NCBI GenBank assembly: GCA_033852175.1
Contig: JAWSUY010000003.1
Coordinates: 1 to 64,000 of the forward strand
Direction of reading: 5' to 3'
DNA length: 64,000 bases
DNA from: Agarilytica sp033852175
GTDB taxonomy: Bacteria; Pseudomonadota; Gammaproteobacteria; Pseudomonadales; Cellvibrionaceae
Shown here: piece by piece, positions 1-8,496 of the stretch
Layout: each line of letters opens with the position of its first letter
Position numbering within the stretch: the first letter of the stretch is position 1
Translations under genes and position numbers: made by a program
Notes under the pieces: generated by a model
The model's input: only the letters and a program-made list of their open reading frames with translations
Database searches by the model: none
Told to the model about the DNA's origin: nothing

Positions 1-55
1 CACCAATAGTTGATGTTTTAGAAAGATATTTTCAACGACAATTACACGTGCTCCG

Positions 56-133
56 CCAGATTTTAACAGCTTGGCGATAGTGGTTAGCTATGTGCCAGAA
101 GAGAATCAAGTGGTGTTTCATGGTGGCGCATCC
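56..133 (+). repeat. Degenerate intergenic repeat, copy A
   Basis: Copy A of a dispersed non-coding repeat. Bases 98-133 match 762-797 over 36 nt with about three differences, and bases 56-133 align more loosely to 2470-2551. It ends exactly where the N run begins. The function is not recognised; no terminal inverted repeats or transposase were seen. Confidence 0.6.
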
Positions 134-159
134 NNNNNNNNNNNNNNNNNNNNNNNNNN
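134..159. other. Assembly gap (26 N)
   Basis: Twenty-six undetermined bases directly follow the first copy of the repeat described at 56-133. The gap is followed by TTTT and an 18-C run, so the true sequence and length here are unknown. Confidence 0.99.
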
Positions 160-163
160 TTTT

Positions 164-181
164 CCCCCCCCCCCCCCCCCC
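164..181. repeat. 18-nt cytosine homopolymer
   Basis: An uninterrupted run of 18 C follows the assembly gap. It may be a real hypermutable tract or an artefact of the gap. A second, shorter mixed tract (9 C, ACA, 8 A) is at about 5035-5053. Confidence 0.9.
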
Positions 182-749
182 GAGTGTCATGCATATATTT
201 TGGTAGTATTTTTATCAACTTTTGCTGGCGCTAAAATGAAAAGTAGTGCAAGATTCGCGCATCATTGATGTTAAGGAGCTGTGCAGCAGAAAGGATTCCC
301 CCTTCTTGTGAACTTCCCATATTGATTTTCAGAAAATAGAAATTGGCTATTCAGCACGGTTGTCGGTGGCTGTGAATTGAGCCGTAAAATGTTTGATTTA
401 AGCGCTTTTGTGCAGTAATTCAGCTGTCGTGCGTGTTTTGCCTGAGGCCTGTGAGCGTTTTACACGGTATCATCAAAAAATGTATTACAAATCAGGCGCT
501 TAGCAATTATGTAAGGGAAGTTTCTGTGTAAAGCTGCGAGCGGATTGCCGCATGCGCGTTTTGTCGCAGAGAGGTTTTTTGCTTCGCGTGAAATCATCTT
601 TTAAGTCAAAGAGTTGCCGTAGTGTGTTGGATTTTGAAAATCAGCAAAACACGCGCCTTTGGCGCATCTCTAATGTAAGTTGAATTCGGAGTTTTGAGCA
701 ACCCGCGACAATTATTTTTCTGTAGATCTTTAATAATCGGAGTTGAGGA

Positions 750-839
750 TGCTAGGTGTTGGAAGAGAATCACGCGGTGTTTCATGGTGGCGCATCCCAA
801 GGTAAGTGTGCCAGGGTTGGAAGAATAGAAATGTTTGGG
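750..839 (+). repeat. Degenerate intergenic repeat, copy B
   Basis: The best conserved stretch, 762-797, nearly duplicates 98-133. Beyond it, bases 798-839 continue to resemble 2551-2580 (shared CCAA-GTAAGT and GAAATGTT words), so the element is at least about 110 nt long when copies A, B and C are laid together. Confidence 0.55.
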
Positions 840-1084
840 CATATTTTGACTACGTTAATCATTTGTCATAGGTAGGTAGGAGTCACCTTCGCTGGAGTAT
901 GAAAATGTAGCTTAATTGAGCTCGATGACTAAAGCAGATGGAAAGCGGCAGTGCAGGGAAAGTTTTCGCTGTCATCTTTCTATGTGGAAAGGCGCAAAAA
1001 ATCGCATCAAACATTTTCTCGATGAGTCGAATGCTATGTGTATTACCGATATATGTTTAGTATTAGAAAGGCGGAAGTTAGGTT

Positions 1085-1570
1085 ATGAGACATAGAGTAT
1101 TTGTTTTTTTAATAGTGTTAATGTCTAATGTTGCATACTGCGTTGATAGTAAAGATGATAAGTCAGAAAAACATGACGTTGATGAGATTATGGCGTTGCT
1201 CGTTGCTTCGGGACGCCTTCTTGAAAACTTCCACTTGTTGGATTATCTCACTGAAGAATGCTCTTCTCTTATACCTGAGGATAAGAGTCTCTATCAGAGT
1301 TTATTCGATAAGTGGATTGCTAGCCATCCGTACGAACTGACTCTTGCGAATAATTTCATTAGTGGCATGCCTGAAGAAATTGCGGGTTCAATTCTTTCAG
1401 CTAAATACAAAATGCAAGAAGCCATGTCTAAAAGTAGTGTTGTAAATAAAAAATATCTATGTAGAGAATCCTTTTCTATTGTCTCTCGAGGTGAGTTTGA
1501 TCTAATTAAGGAAGACCCCAGAGGTTATGTGATCTTTAAAAAATATTTAGCTGAGGCATTTCAGGAATGA
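1085..1570 (+). CDS. Secreted hypothetical protein
   Basis: A 161-residue protein I do not recognise. The first 19 or so residues form a Sec-type signal peptide (MRHR, a hydrophobic stretch, then a small-residue region ending near AYC), so it is probably periplasmic or secreted. The mature part is mostly charged and helical-looking, with two further Cys (in CSSL and LCRES) that could form a disulfide. The ATG at 1085 has a GGAAG ribosome-binding site at 1073-1077, seven bases upstream. It is followed after 126 nt by a small lipoprotein gene on the same strand, which may be co-transcribed. The signal peptide is seen directly; no function can be assigned. Confidence 0.75.
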   Translation: MRHRVFVFLIVLMSNVAYCVDSKDDKSEKHDVDEIMALLVASGRLLENFHLLDYLTEECSSLIPEDKSLYQSLFDKWIASHPYELTLANNFISGMPEEIAGSILSAKYKMQEAMSKSSVVNKKYLCRESFSIVSRGEFDLIKEDPRGYVIFKKYLAEAFQE

Positions 1571-1696
1571 TTGGTTTCTTATAATAAATTACTGATCCAA
1601 GCTAAGAAGGAACGATTACGCAGGCAGCAATCTAGGTGAAAGGGTGAGGCGTGTATAACATCGGCCTGAGATAGGTTTTTTTATTGGGAGAGGGGA

Positions 1697-2146
1697 ATGT
1701 TCATCGTTACTGCTTTGCGCGCATCAACTTACATATTTGTATTGGTTTATCTCGCGGGATGTCAATTTGAAGATGTTTGGACGGGCTCATACCTTTATGA
1801 GGATGAGTTGGGTGTAAGCGTTGCTGGAACGTCAATGATTGTAGATTATCAATTAACTATTGGGGTCTCAGTGTGTTTGCTTGAAATTAACGGTTATCAG
1901 ACGGAAGAGCATATTCTGTGTTTCAGTAGGATAAGCCGTAATGGCTTGGATGTTCAATTTAAGTCATATAGTGATGATGGAATGACAAGCATACTTGCTG
2001 TAGAAAAAATCGGTGTGGGAGAGGTGCTTTTCCGCCTTTATAAAAATGGAAAAGATTTGAGGACTATATGGGCAGGGTTGAAGCCGGGAGGCGTTCAGGG
2101 GGAGTCTGGCGTGTATTTTTCGAGACTAGTTAATGCGGACCGATAA
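1697..2146 (+). CDS. Small putative lipoprotein
   Basis: A 149-residue protein with a lipoprotein signal: a hydrophobic N-terminus ending in the lipobox LAGC, so acylation at Cys22 and membrane anchoring are likely. The mature domain is short, rich in beta-prone residues and Trp/Tyr (for example DVWTGSY just after the lipobox), and contains two more Cys. I do not recognise the family with confidence. The ATG at 1697 follows a GGGAGAGG ribosome-binding site at 1686-1693. A strong inverted repeat begins 18 nt after the stop and probably closes this transcription unit. Confidence 0.75.
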   Translation: MFIVTALRASTYIFVLVYLAGCQFEDVWTGSYLYEDELGVSVAGTSMIVDYQLTIGVSVCLLEINGYQTEEHILCFSRISRNGLDVQFKSYSDDGMTSILAVEKIGVGEVLFRLYKNGKDLRTIWAGLKPGGVQGESGVYFSRLVNADR

Positions 2147-2164
2147 ACTAAGGGTAAATTAAAA

Positions 2165-2231
2165 GGCTCTTCGTAGAGTTGTGTGGAATGACCATGTATG
2201 CCTGTAGTTTTACGCCGCTCTACGAAGAGCC
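2165..2231. repeat. Perfect 14-bp inverted repeat (hairpin)
   Basis: The arms 2165-2178 and 2218-2231 are perfect 14-base reverse complements (GGCTCTTCGTAGAG and its complement) separated by 39 nt. It starts 18 nt after the lipoprotein stop codon and is followed by CAATTAAAAA rather than a clean T-run. It could act as a transcript-end hairpin, possibly in both directions, or be a relic of a small mobile repeat. Confidence 0.7.
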
Positions 2232-2775
2232 AATTAAAAAATTCGCTGCAGAGCGATTGTCTGCGGTAGAATTTTTTGTTCTCGATCTGTGAACCTAATG
2301 GCTGTAGAGTAGCGATTACTGCGATAATATGGTTAGGGATGAGAAATGAAGGACTTAGATTAAGGGGGGAATGTGCAGGGTTTTTGAACTCGGGTGAGCG
2401 CTTCGGTGATCGGCTGATAATCGCCAGGTGATATGTTTGTGCAGCATTGAGCTCGATAATTTTAAGTGGCCAGCCTGACTTTAACGGCTTGTCGATTGAG
2501 GTGGGTAAGTGTCAAAAAATGATTCCGTGGTTTTTATGGCTGCGTAATCCAAAGTAAGTATTTAAGGATGGAAATGTTAGGAATGTTGAGGTAAGTTTTC
2601 TTCTGATTTGCAGGCTCGTAATAGGACGGTTTCTCGTTTGCGGATATCGGGTTCATGGTTTGGGCTGTATGCAGAAGAGAATTCAGGTTTAAACTATCAA
2701 TACACTTCATTAATGATTGAAAATGTAAAATTTATAGGGCCGTTTAAAGTCGGGACTTTACGAACAAATTAATTT
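2232..2775. other. Intergenic region
   Basis: No gene supported. It holds repeat copy C (2470-2580) and otherwise unremarkable sequence up to the first SPFH gene. Confidence 0.55.
2470..2580 (+). repeat. Degenerate intergenic repeat, copy C
   Basis: The left part resembles copy A (shared CTTTAACGGCTTG-like block and TTTATGG...GCG..ATCC) and the right part resembles copy B. It is more diverged than A and B are from each other. It lies between the small lipoprotein gene and the first SPFH gene. Confidence 0.45.
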
Positions 2776-3441
2776 ATGGGGTTGGTGATGTTTCAAAGTG
2801 TAGATGCGTATAATTATTATTTTTATTTTATTATTGTTCAGGCGGTCATTCTGTCTGTTTTGGCTATACCTCTTTGGTTTCGGTTGTTTTACGTCAAAGT
2901 AGAGCAAGGTGTTGCCCTGATAAAAAATGACATGAGTCCTGAGCCGAAAGTATATTTTTCTGGCGCTTTTATCTATCCAGTCATAAACATGAAAGAGCTG
3001 ATGAAAGTGTCTCTCATCACAGTGACGATAGATCGGAAGGGCTGTGATGGTTTGATATGTAGAGACAATATTCGGACCGATATTACTCTGGTTTTTTATC
3101 TGAAGGTGAACGAAAGTTCGGAGGCAGTTTTGATGGTGGCGAAGTCACTCGGTTCACAAAGAGCATCCGATAAGCCGACTGTGAACGATCTATTTAATGC
3201 GAAGTTCTCAGAAGCAATGAAAACTGTGGCGATAAAGTTCGAATTTGTTGGCTTGATGGAAAATATTGAAACGTTTAGAGATCGCATTATTGAAGTCGTT
3301 GGGGATGACCTAAATGGCTATGATCTCGAAGATGTTGCGGTTGATTATCTTGAACAAACGCCAATATCAAAACTTGAACCTGACAATGTTCTAGATGCAG
3401 AGGGTATTCGAAAAGTTACCGAATTAACTGCAATGACATAG
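2776..3441 (+). CDS. Truncated SPFH/flotillin-like membrane protein (YqiK N-terminal type), copy 1
   Basis: A 221-residue protein with one N-terminal membrane segment (about residues 14-36), then a cytoplasmic-type SPFH (band 7) domain. The pattern matches my memory of the E. coli YqiK/flotillin N-terminal half: a short segment after the membrane helix, the D.I..D..F.L.V block near 95-112, LGSQRAS followed by FNAKFSEA, and DAEGIRK near the C-terminus. YqiK-type flotillins run to about 550 residues with a long coiled-coil tail; this protein stops just where that tail would begin. Flotillins scaffold membrane microdomains, so this could be a stand-alone SPFH module or a remnant kept as a short protein. 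Its neighbour at 3887 is a close paralogue. Start choice is uncertain: ATG 2788 is an in-frame alternative. Confidence 0.72.
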   Translation: MGLVMFQSVDAYNYYFYFIIVQAVILSVLAIPLWFRLFYVKVEQGVALIKNDMSPEPKVYFSGAFIYPVINMKELMKVSLITVTIDRKGCDGLICRDNIRTDITLVFYLKVNESSEAVLMVAKSLGSQRASDKPTVNDLFNAKFSEAMKTVAIKFEFVGLMENIETFRDRIIEVVGDDLNGYDLEDVAVDYLEQTPISKLEPDNVLDAEGIRKVTELTAMT

Positions 3442-3886
3442 TGTGTAGATAACTGCGGTGTAGTTCTTGGTGTTAGTTGGTGACGTTAGTCGAGTGCGTA
3501 GGGCTGTTTGTTGGTGAGGTTGAAGTTCAAACTAGATTTTCGTGTTTAAGTAATCCGCGACCATGCTTTAGGGTTCCCTATGCGAGCATTCTTGATTCAG
3601 ATCTAGAGTTTCGTTTTGTGTGAAAAGCAGGATGGCGAATTGTATTCATGGCCTGATAAAACGTGGCGGTTATTTTAATCTGTTTGCCGTCTCGGGTTTG
3701 TAAAAGTAACTCGCATCTATGCGGAAGTGTTCAAGGGCGGTGCGTTAGGAGTGTTAATGCATCTTTATTGCTAAATTATAACTTCGTCATAGGAGCCTAT
3801 TCAGCTATTTAATATAATGATACTGAATATTTATAAAATGGTTTCAGAAATGGAGTTTTTTATCATGTCAATTTGTGGAGTCAATG
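3442..3886. other. Spacer between the two SPFH paralogues
   Basis: About 445 nt with no supported gene. It does not obviously resemble the region upstream of the first SPFH copy, so the duplication seems limited to the coding part or is old. Confidence 0.5.
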
Positions 3887-4537
3887 ATGTCTCAGAATGA
3901 AATTATGTCCGGCTTGTTTGTTGTTGGTGGGGTCGCTACCCTAGCTGTTTTGGTCATGTTTATTTGGTATAAGTTATTTTACGTCAAAGTAGAGATCGGT
4001 GTTGTCCTGATTAAAAATGACATGACCCCTGAGGCAAAAGTATATTTTACTGGGGCTTTCGTCTACCCAATAATACATATGAAAGAGTTGATGAGTCTGT
4101 CTATTATCACCATGCAAATAGATCGAAATGGCGGTGATGGCTTGATATGTAAAGATAATATTCGGGCGGATATTGCTCTGACGTTTCATCTGAAAGTGAA
4201 TGAAACCGAGGCTGATGTCTTGAAGGTGGCAAAGTCGATCGGTTCACAGAGAGCATCCGATAAACAGGCAGTTAGCGACCTATTTAATGCGAAATTTTCA
4301 GAAGCAATAAAGATCGTCGGCAAGAAAATGGACTTTATTGACTTGTTTGAAGGTGTCGAAGCGTTTAGAGAAAAGATTGTCGAGGTCATTGGCGATGATC
4401 TATACGGCTTTGTTCTCGAAGACGTGATAGTTGAGTCTCTTGAGCAAACACCGATATCAAAACTTGATCTTAATAATATTTTAGATGTGGCAGGGATTCG
4501 AAAAATTACTGCGTTAGCTGAGGCGAAGGGCGAGTAG
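3887..4537 (+). CDS. Truncated SPFH/flotillin-like membrane protein (YqiK N-terminal type), copy 2
   Basis: About 216 residues, a clear paralogue of the protein encoded at 2776: shared LFYVKVE after the membrane helix, the NDM.PE.KVYF..AF.YP block, GSQRASDK, LFNAKFSEA and LEQTPISKL. It has one N-terminal transmembrane segment and an SPFH domain and ends at the same place, before the flotillin coiled coil. I prefer ATG 3887 (or 3884) because GGAG at 3877-3880 is a well-placed ribosome-binding site; an in-frame GTG at 3875 is possible but overlaps that site. Two tandem copies truncated at the same boundary argue that the short form is functional, perhaps as a hetero-oligomer. That is inference. 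Confidence 0.72.
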   Translation: MSQNEIMSGLFVVGGVATLAVLVMFIWYKLFYVKVEIGVVLIKNDMTPEAKVYFTGAFVYPIIHMKELMSLSIITMQIDRNGGDGLICKDNIRADIALTFHLKVNETEADVLKVAKSIGSQRASDKQAVSDLFNAKFSEAIKIVGKKMDFIDLFEGVEAFREKIVEVIGDDLYGFVLEDVIVESLEQTPISKLDLNNILDVAGIRKITALAEAKGE

Positions 4538-5423
4538 TGGCTGGTGGTGTAGGTTTAATTGCTAGATTTTGTCGCGTGCGTTGAGGTGGTGTCTGTCTAT
4601 GGCGAATTACTAAATCAAGAAAGTTGCGGCGTTCTAATAATTCGTGATGACATTTAGAGCGTAGCGGTCAAAACGTTAACAGTTCGTAATCCGGGTTTTA
4701 TTTTCGTCAAAATAAAGGTGAAAAATAGTGTTCGTCGAGAGGTGACAGGGCGATAATGAATCGGCTGTGTTTCTCTTCTTTTGTTCTCGTTGAGTGTCTT
4801 AATGATAGCGAGGCTGCGATTTCCCAGAGTGTTAAGTAGAATACAATTTAACTAGGGTGCGAAATTTGTGCCGACCTTGGGATTGGCTATAACTTGTTTC
4901 GACGCGGGCCTGAATGCTACATCATGGGTTGTATTCTCTTGCAGGTTCTGGCGTCCGCATGCTGTGGGGTCGTGACCCTATTTATTTTCAAGGTTTTGTT
5001 GGGCTGGTAGTTGCTTGGCCGTGAAATTGTTTTGCCCCCCCCCACAAAAAAAAGCTAGCTTGGCAGCTGTCAGGCCAATCCTGAGTTACTACACATTGTC
5101 AAAAAATCAATAATATCAGTATCTTACTATTGAATAACCTCCGTTAGAGCCTGCCCGATCTTCCCGATATATTATTTACGGTTTTTCTGCGAATTTTTGA
5201 TATGGCTGCTGAATTCATATCGAGGCCTAGTATGTTTTATTGCTTGGTGCAGCGAAAAAGGCTTCTCGACAATCGATCTGCTATTAACTGTGGGAGCTGG
5301 CGAGTATGGTCTTATCGTACTTTTTAGTAAATACGCTCTTGATTTCACTTGTTAACTAGGGAATGATAGGCGCCACTTATTTTAAAATTATCCAATACAC
5401 ATATAATAATATGGACTATTTTG
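4538..5423. other. Intergenic region with a poly-C/poly-A tract
   Basis: About 0.9 kb without a supported gene. The only notable element is the homopolymer pair at 5035-5053 (nine C, ACA, eight A). No tRNA or terminator with a T-run was seen. Confidence 0.5.
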
Positions 5424-5954
5424 ATGAAGGATCGATCGTATCAAGTCTTAATTGCTTTTATTTCTATTTTATTCTGCTCTAATATTTCAGCAAAAGAAAA
5501 GGTCAGTTTCGAGTTTCTTGTGCCTATTAGCGCTCACCAACAAAAATCATTTGATAGAGAGTTTAAGGATGGCGGCGAATCTAGCTATAGCTTGCTTCAA
5601 TTCTGGGCTAGCTGGTGCCATAGCTGCTCTGGTTTTATGTATGATTTGGACAAGCTTGCGTCTGACACTCGCGCCCCCTATTTTGCAATCAGCACCGATA
5701 ATGAAATAGAAAAGGCAGAAAAATACCTATCTAAGCATCCGCTATTTAAGCGATATGATTCTCGCTATTGGTTCGATCGCGGCGCAAAGCTGAAAAGTTT
5801 TTATAAAATTGACGCTGTGCCCACGGTAGTTGTCGTTGATATTCATGGGTATGTGGTATGGAGGACTGCGGGCCACTTAAATAGTGAAGACTTATTTAAG
5901 CTGCGTCAGTTACTGGCCCAGAAAAAAACAATACAAAAAAAGAAGGAGGTTTAA
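5424..5954 (+). CDS. Periplasmic thioredoxin-like protein
   Basis: A 176-residue TlpA/ResA-like thioredoxin-fold protein. Residues 1-23 form a signal peptide (hydrophobic core, cleavage near NISA), placing it in the periplasm. The redox active site is WCHSC (Cys65, Cys68), and the conserved cis-proline loop is VPT near Pro133. A family role is thiol-disulfide exchange, for example reducing apocytochrome c or a metal-site protein. Its stop codon abuts the start of the c-heme/copper protein at 5955 with no gap, so the two are surely co-translated, and it probably matures that partner (reducing the CxxCH cysteines or other thiols). ATG 5424 is chosen; an in-frame TTG lies just before it at 5421. 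The C-terminus is Lys-rich (QKKKEV). Confidence 0.85.
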   Translation: MKDRSYQVLIAFISILFCSNISAKEKVSFEFLVPISAHQQKSFDREFKDGGESSYSLLQFWASWCHSCSGFMYDLDKLASDTRAPYFAISTDNEIEKAEKYLSKHPLFKRYDSRYWFDRGAKLKSFYKIDAVPTVVVVDIHGYVVWRTAGHLNSEDLFKLRQLLAQKKTIQKKKEV

Positions 5955-7343
5955 GTGAACTTTGTAAGAGTATTCCCGTTCATTCTTTTGGTTGGCTGCA
6001 ATATATACGCGAGTGATTCCAATGAAAGACCAAACTATTACCAGGATATACGTCCTATTATTGATAATAACTGTGTGGGTTGTCATTCTGAAAACGGTGT
6101 GTCTTTTACATTTGAAGAGTCAGAAAGTGCGTATGCTTTTCATGCCGCAATGAATTCAGCTGTGCAAGATAGGCGAATGCCGCCATGGCTGGCTAAAGAT
6201 GGGTATCAAGGCTACAAAGATAACCCCTCTCTTTCTGAAAGCCAAATAGCCCTGTTTAAGCAGTGGGCAGACTCAGGATATCCAAAGGGGCCCCTCTCAA
6301 GTAAACGTTATACCTCTCCGGATACAGAGCAGGATTTCAAAACCGATTTAACGCTAGAGGTCTCGAAATTCGCCTACTTACCGAAGCAAGATCAAAAGGA
6401 TGATTACCACTGCTTTGTTATCGATTGGCCAGAGCAGCAAGATAGATATATAACCGGGTTTATGGCCGAGCCGGGGAACTTAAAAGTGGCTCACCACGTT
6501 GTGCTATACATCGTGCAGCCAGGCTCCACGGATATGATAAAAGAGTTCAACGAAGGCGGGAAGGGTTATCCATGCCTTACGGGGATAATATCTGACCGTC
6601 TTGGGGATAGAGAAACCAAGACTAAATTTGACGGAGCGCATCCTGACGGTGTTAATCAAATATATCAGCAAAGTTCATGGTTAGCTCATTGGGCGCCAGG
6701 CATGAAAGGTTACTCTTTCCCGAACGGAACAGGCGTTCCCATCAAAAAGGGCTCACTGGTCGTCGCTCAATTTCATTACTTTTCAAGTTTTGCGCCTGGC
6801 GAAAGTGATCAGGACAGTAAGGTATCATTGTCACTTTCAGATGCAGTAGATAAACCCGCTGTGTATGTTCCTTTTACCAATATGGCTTGGCTAGAAGGTA
6901 AAAAAGACAATTCAATGGTTATTCCTGCTGGGCAGCAGCGTACCTTTGAAGTTTCTGTACCCATAGCCTTGTTGGCTAACTTTACCTCTAGAGCGGTAGG
7001 TGCGGACAAAAATAAAGTTAAAAGGTTAACAATTCATTCAAGCAATATTCACATGCATTCTTATGGTGCGGCAGCAAAGACTGAACTCACCTATAAAAAT
7101 GGTGAAAAAGATATTTTATTGTCAATACCTAGGTGGGATATTGGTTGGCAGAGAGACTTTATCTTTTTGGACGAGAAGTCATTCAGCAAGGACCAATTTA
7201 AAAGTATTCAGTACTCCGTGGAGTGTACGTTTGAGAACTATACAAATGAAACAGTTTACGGGGGATATGGAAGTAACGATGAGATGTGTTTCGACTTTGT
7301 CTACGTATCCATTGAAATGGATGGAAATGAAATTGATCACTAA
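5955..7343 (+). CDS. Cytochrome c / copper type II (PHM-like) monooxygenase
   Basis: 462 residues. The N-terminus looks like a lipoprotein signal (LVGC, Cys15). One c-type heme motif CVGCH follows (Cys40, Cys43, His44), as in planctomycete-type cytochrome c domains. The rest resembles the peptidylglycine alpha-hydroxylating/dopamine beta-hydroxylase two-domain copper fold. All six expected copper ligands are visible in order: His180-His181 (AHHVVLY) and His274 (QFHYF) for the first copper, His366-x-His368 (IHMHS) and Met444 (DEMCFDF) for the second. The likely role is copper-dependent hydroxylation in the periplasm with electrons entering through the attached heme; the substrate is unknown. 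GTG 5955 has an AAGGAGG site at 5943-5949. It lies directly behind the thioredoxin-like gene. A link to the downstream NRPS is possible but unproven, as 1.15 kb separates them. Confidence 0.82.
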   Translation: MNFVRVFPFILLVGCNIYASDSNERPNYYQDIRPIIDNNCVGCHSENGVSFTFEESESAYAFHAAMNSAVQDRRMPPWLAKDGYQGYKDNPSLSESQIALFKQWADSGYPKGPLSSKRYTSPDTEQDFKTDLTLEVSKFAYLPKQDQKDDYHCFVIDWPEQQDRYITGFMAEPGNLKVAHHVVLYIVQPGSTDMIKEFNEGGKGYPCLTGIISDRLGDRETKTKFDGAHPDGVNQIYQQSSWLAHWAPGMKGYSFPNGTGVPIKKGSLVVAQFHYFSSFAPGESDQDSKVSLSLSDAVDKPAVYVPFTNMAWLEGKKDNSMVIPAGQQRTFEVSVPIALLANFTSRAVGADKNKVKRLTIHSSNIHMHSYGAAAKTELTYKNGEKDILLSIPRWDIGWQRDFIFLDEKSFSKDQFKSIQYSVECTFENYTNETVYGGYGSNDEMCFDFVYVSIEMDGNEIDH

Positions 7344-7376
7344 CTCTATATCTACAGTTTGAGTGACCTAGAGATT

Positions 7377-7405
7377 CGCCAGCCAATCGGTCTGTTTGGT
7401 TGGCG
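7377..7405 (+). terminator. Hairpin after the monooxygenase gene
   Basis: The arms 7377-7386 and 7396-7405 pair over 10 bp with one G:T wobble around a 9-nt loop, starting 33 nt after the stop codon. No T-run follows, so this may be an RNA-stabilising hairpin or a Rho-assisted end rather than a classical intrinsic terminator. Confidence 0.4.
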
Positions 7406-8246
7406 TGCTCAAGCCAAATGGTGCTTATTGCTGGAGTTCAAAAAAATGATGGGAACGTGGGGGTGGTAAATTATTTTTCTGAACTATACTTGCTGGCTGG
7501 GTTGGGGTGCGACGGAAAGAGGCCTGTATTTGTGGTTCTTCCAATGGAAAATAGGCTTGTTGTGATGTAGGGTTTTTTTGTTCATCAATGATCTTTGGCT
7601 ATAAGCAGATGTTTGGATTTTCTTCGTTAATTCTATTCTGCTGCCGATCATTGCGTTCGGAATCTATTTTGTGTGAAATCTTGAGGTTTTTTCTTTCTCG
7701 GGTGTCGTCTCCTATAATAAATTATTTTTAAATTTTTTGCCTGAAGTCTTTCCTGTTACTTAGCCTTTGTCTTTACTTTTTTAAGATTGAAAATTGGTTT
7801 TGATCTGCAGGCCTTGGCTTTAAGCGGCGGTAAAATTTGCAAATGGTGACTTTGCGAGTGAGTGATTACTATTTCTGGAGGCTCGTATTCAGCTGTTATT
7901 GGGCTTAGGTGGATGTGCAAATTTTTAAACAAAAGTATTTGTTAGGGCTGCTATCGGATATTGTAAGTGTGATCTCTATGGTTTCTGGAGCTTGGTGGTG
8001 GGTCTGGGCTGTAAAACCTTGTACGTATTGCAGCCAATCTGGGGTTGCAGAGGAATAGTCGTTGTGGCATTCTTTGCGCCATTATAAATATAAATGAGTA
8101 CAGCCGTCAGATTTTATCGCCATTTAATTCAGGTCAGGACTTACTGTTTTCAAAAGCGACCTATTAAAATGTTATCTGATGTGATAGTTATGTGATGTTT
8201 TCAGACTGTCAGGTCTATAGAGTAACTTTAATTTTCAAGGAGCTGA

Positions 8247-8297
8247 ATGGGGGGAGTTTTATATGTTCCTGCGATCAAGATATTCAAGTTTTTGTAA
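8247..8297 (+). CDS. Possible 16-residue leader peptide upstream of the NRPS genes
   Basis: ATG 8247 is preceded by AAGGAG (8237-8242) at a 4-nt spacing, and the frame runs 16 codons (GGVLYVPAIK in the middle) to TAA 8295-8297, 199 nt before the first NRPS start. It is not rich in any one amino acid, so a classical attenuator is not evident. The ribosome-binding site is the only support; it could be chance. Confidence 0.2.
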   Translation: MGGVLYVPAIKIFKFL

Positions 8298-8496
8298 CAA
8301 GTTTATTTGCAAATAAAAGTTGTCTCTATGTGCTAGATGCCGTTCCTTAATGGTTAGGTGTTATGTTGCCGATGATAAGTTTTGCATGATGTAAATAGTA
8401 TTCCTTAGTGTTCAGTTTTGGTTGTCAACAAATTTAGTGTAAAGACGTTGATTCTCTAAGCCTGCTAGGAAAATCGATTGGAAAGGAAGCTTCGCA

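Larger units (their letters stand above)
1..1084. other. Left-end region without a convincing gene
   Basis: About 1.1 kb with no reading frame I can support. It contains a run of Ns, a long C homopolymer and two copies of a degenerate intergenic repeat. A 78-codon minus-strand frame near 606-842 crosses one repeat copy and has no recognisable domain. A short GC hairpin (GCGCC-TTT-GGCGC, near 655-667) is visible but has no following T-run. Confidence 0.6.
7344..8496. other. Upstream non-coding region of the NRPS operon
   Basis: About 1.15 kb without a supported gene of ordinary size. It must contain the NRPS promoter and leader. I cannot pick a convincing -35/-10 pair by eye. A possible 16-codon leader peptide with a good AAGGAG site is at 8247-8297. 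Confidence 0.55.

Noticed and set aside
71..268. 65-codon + strand frame at the left end
   Set aside because: It runs through the N gap and the poly-C tract, so the translation is meaningless.
606..842. 78-codon minus-strand frame
   Set aside because: It crosses the intergenic repeat copy B, has no ribosome-binding site that I can see and no recognisable domain.
1..5400. Integron gene-cassette array
   Set aside because: Small orphan genes separated by repeats suggested this, but I found no clear attC core pairs (GTTRRRY with its complement) and no integrase.
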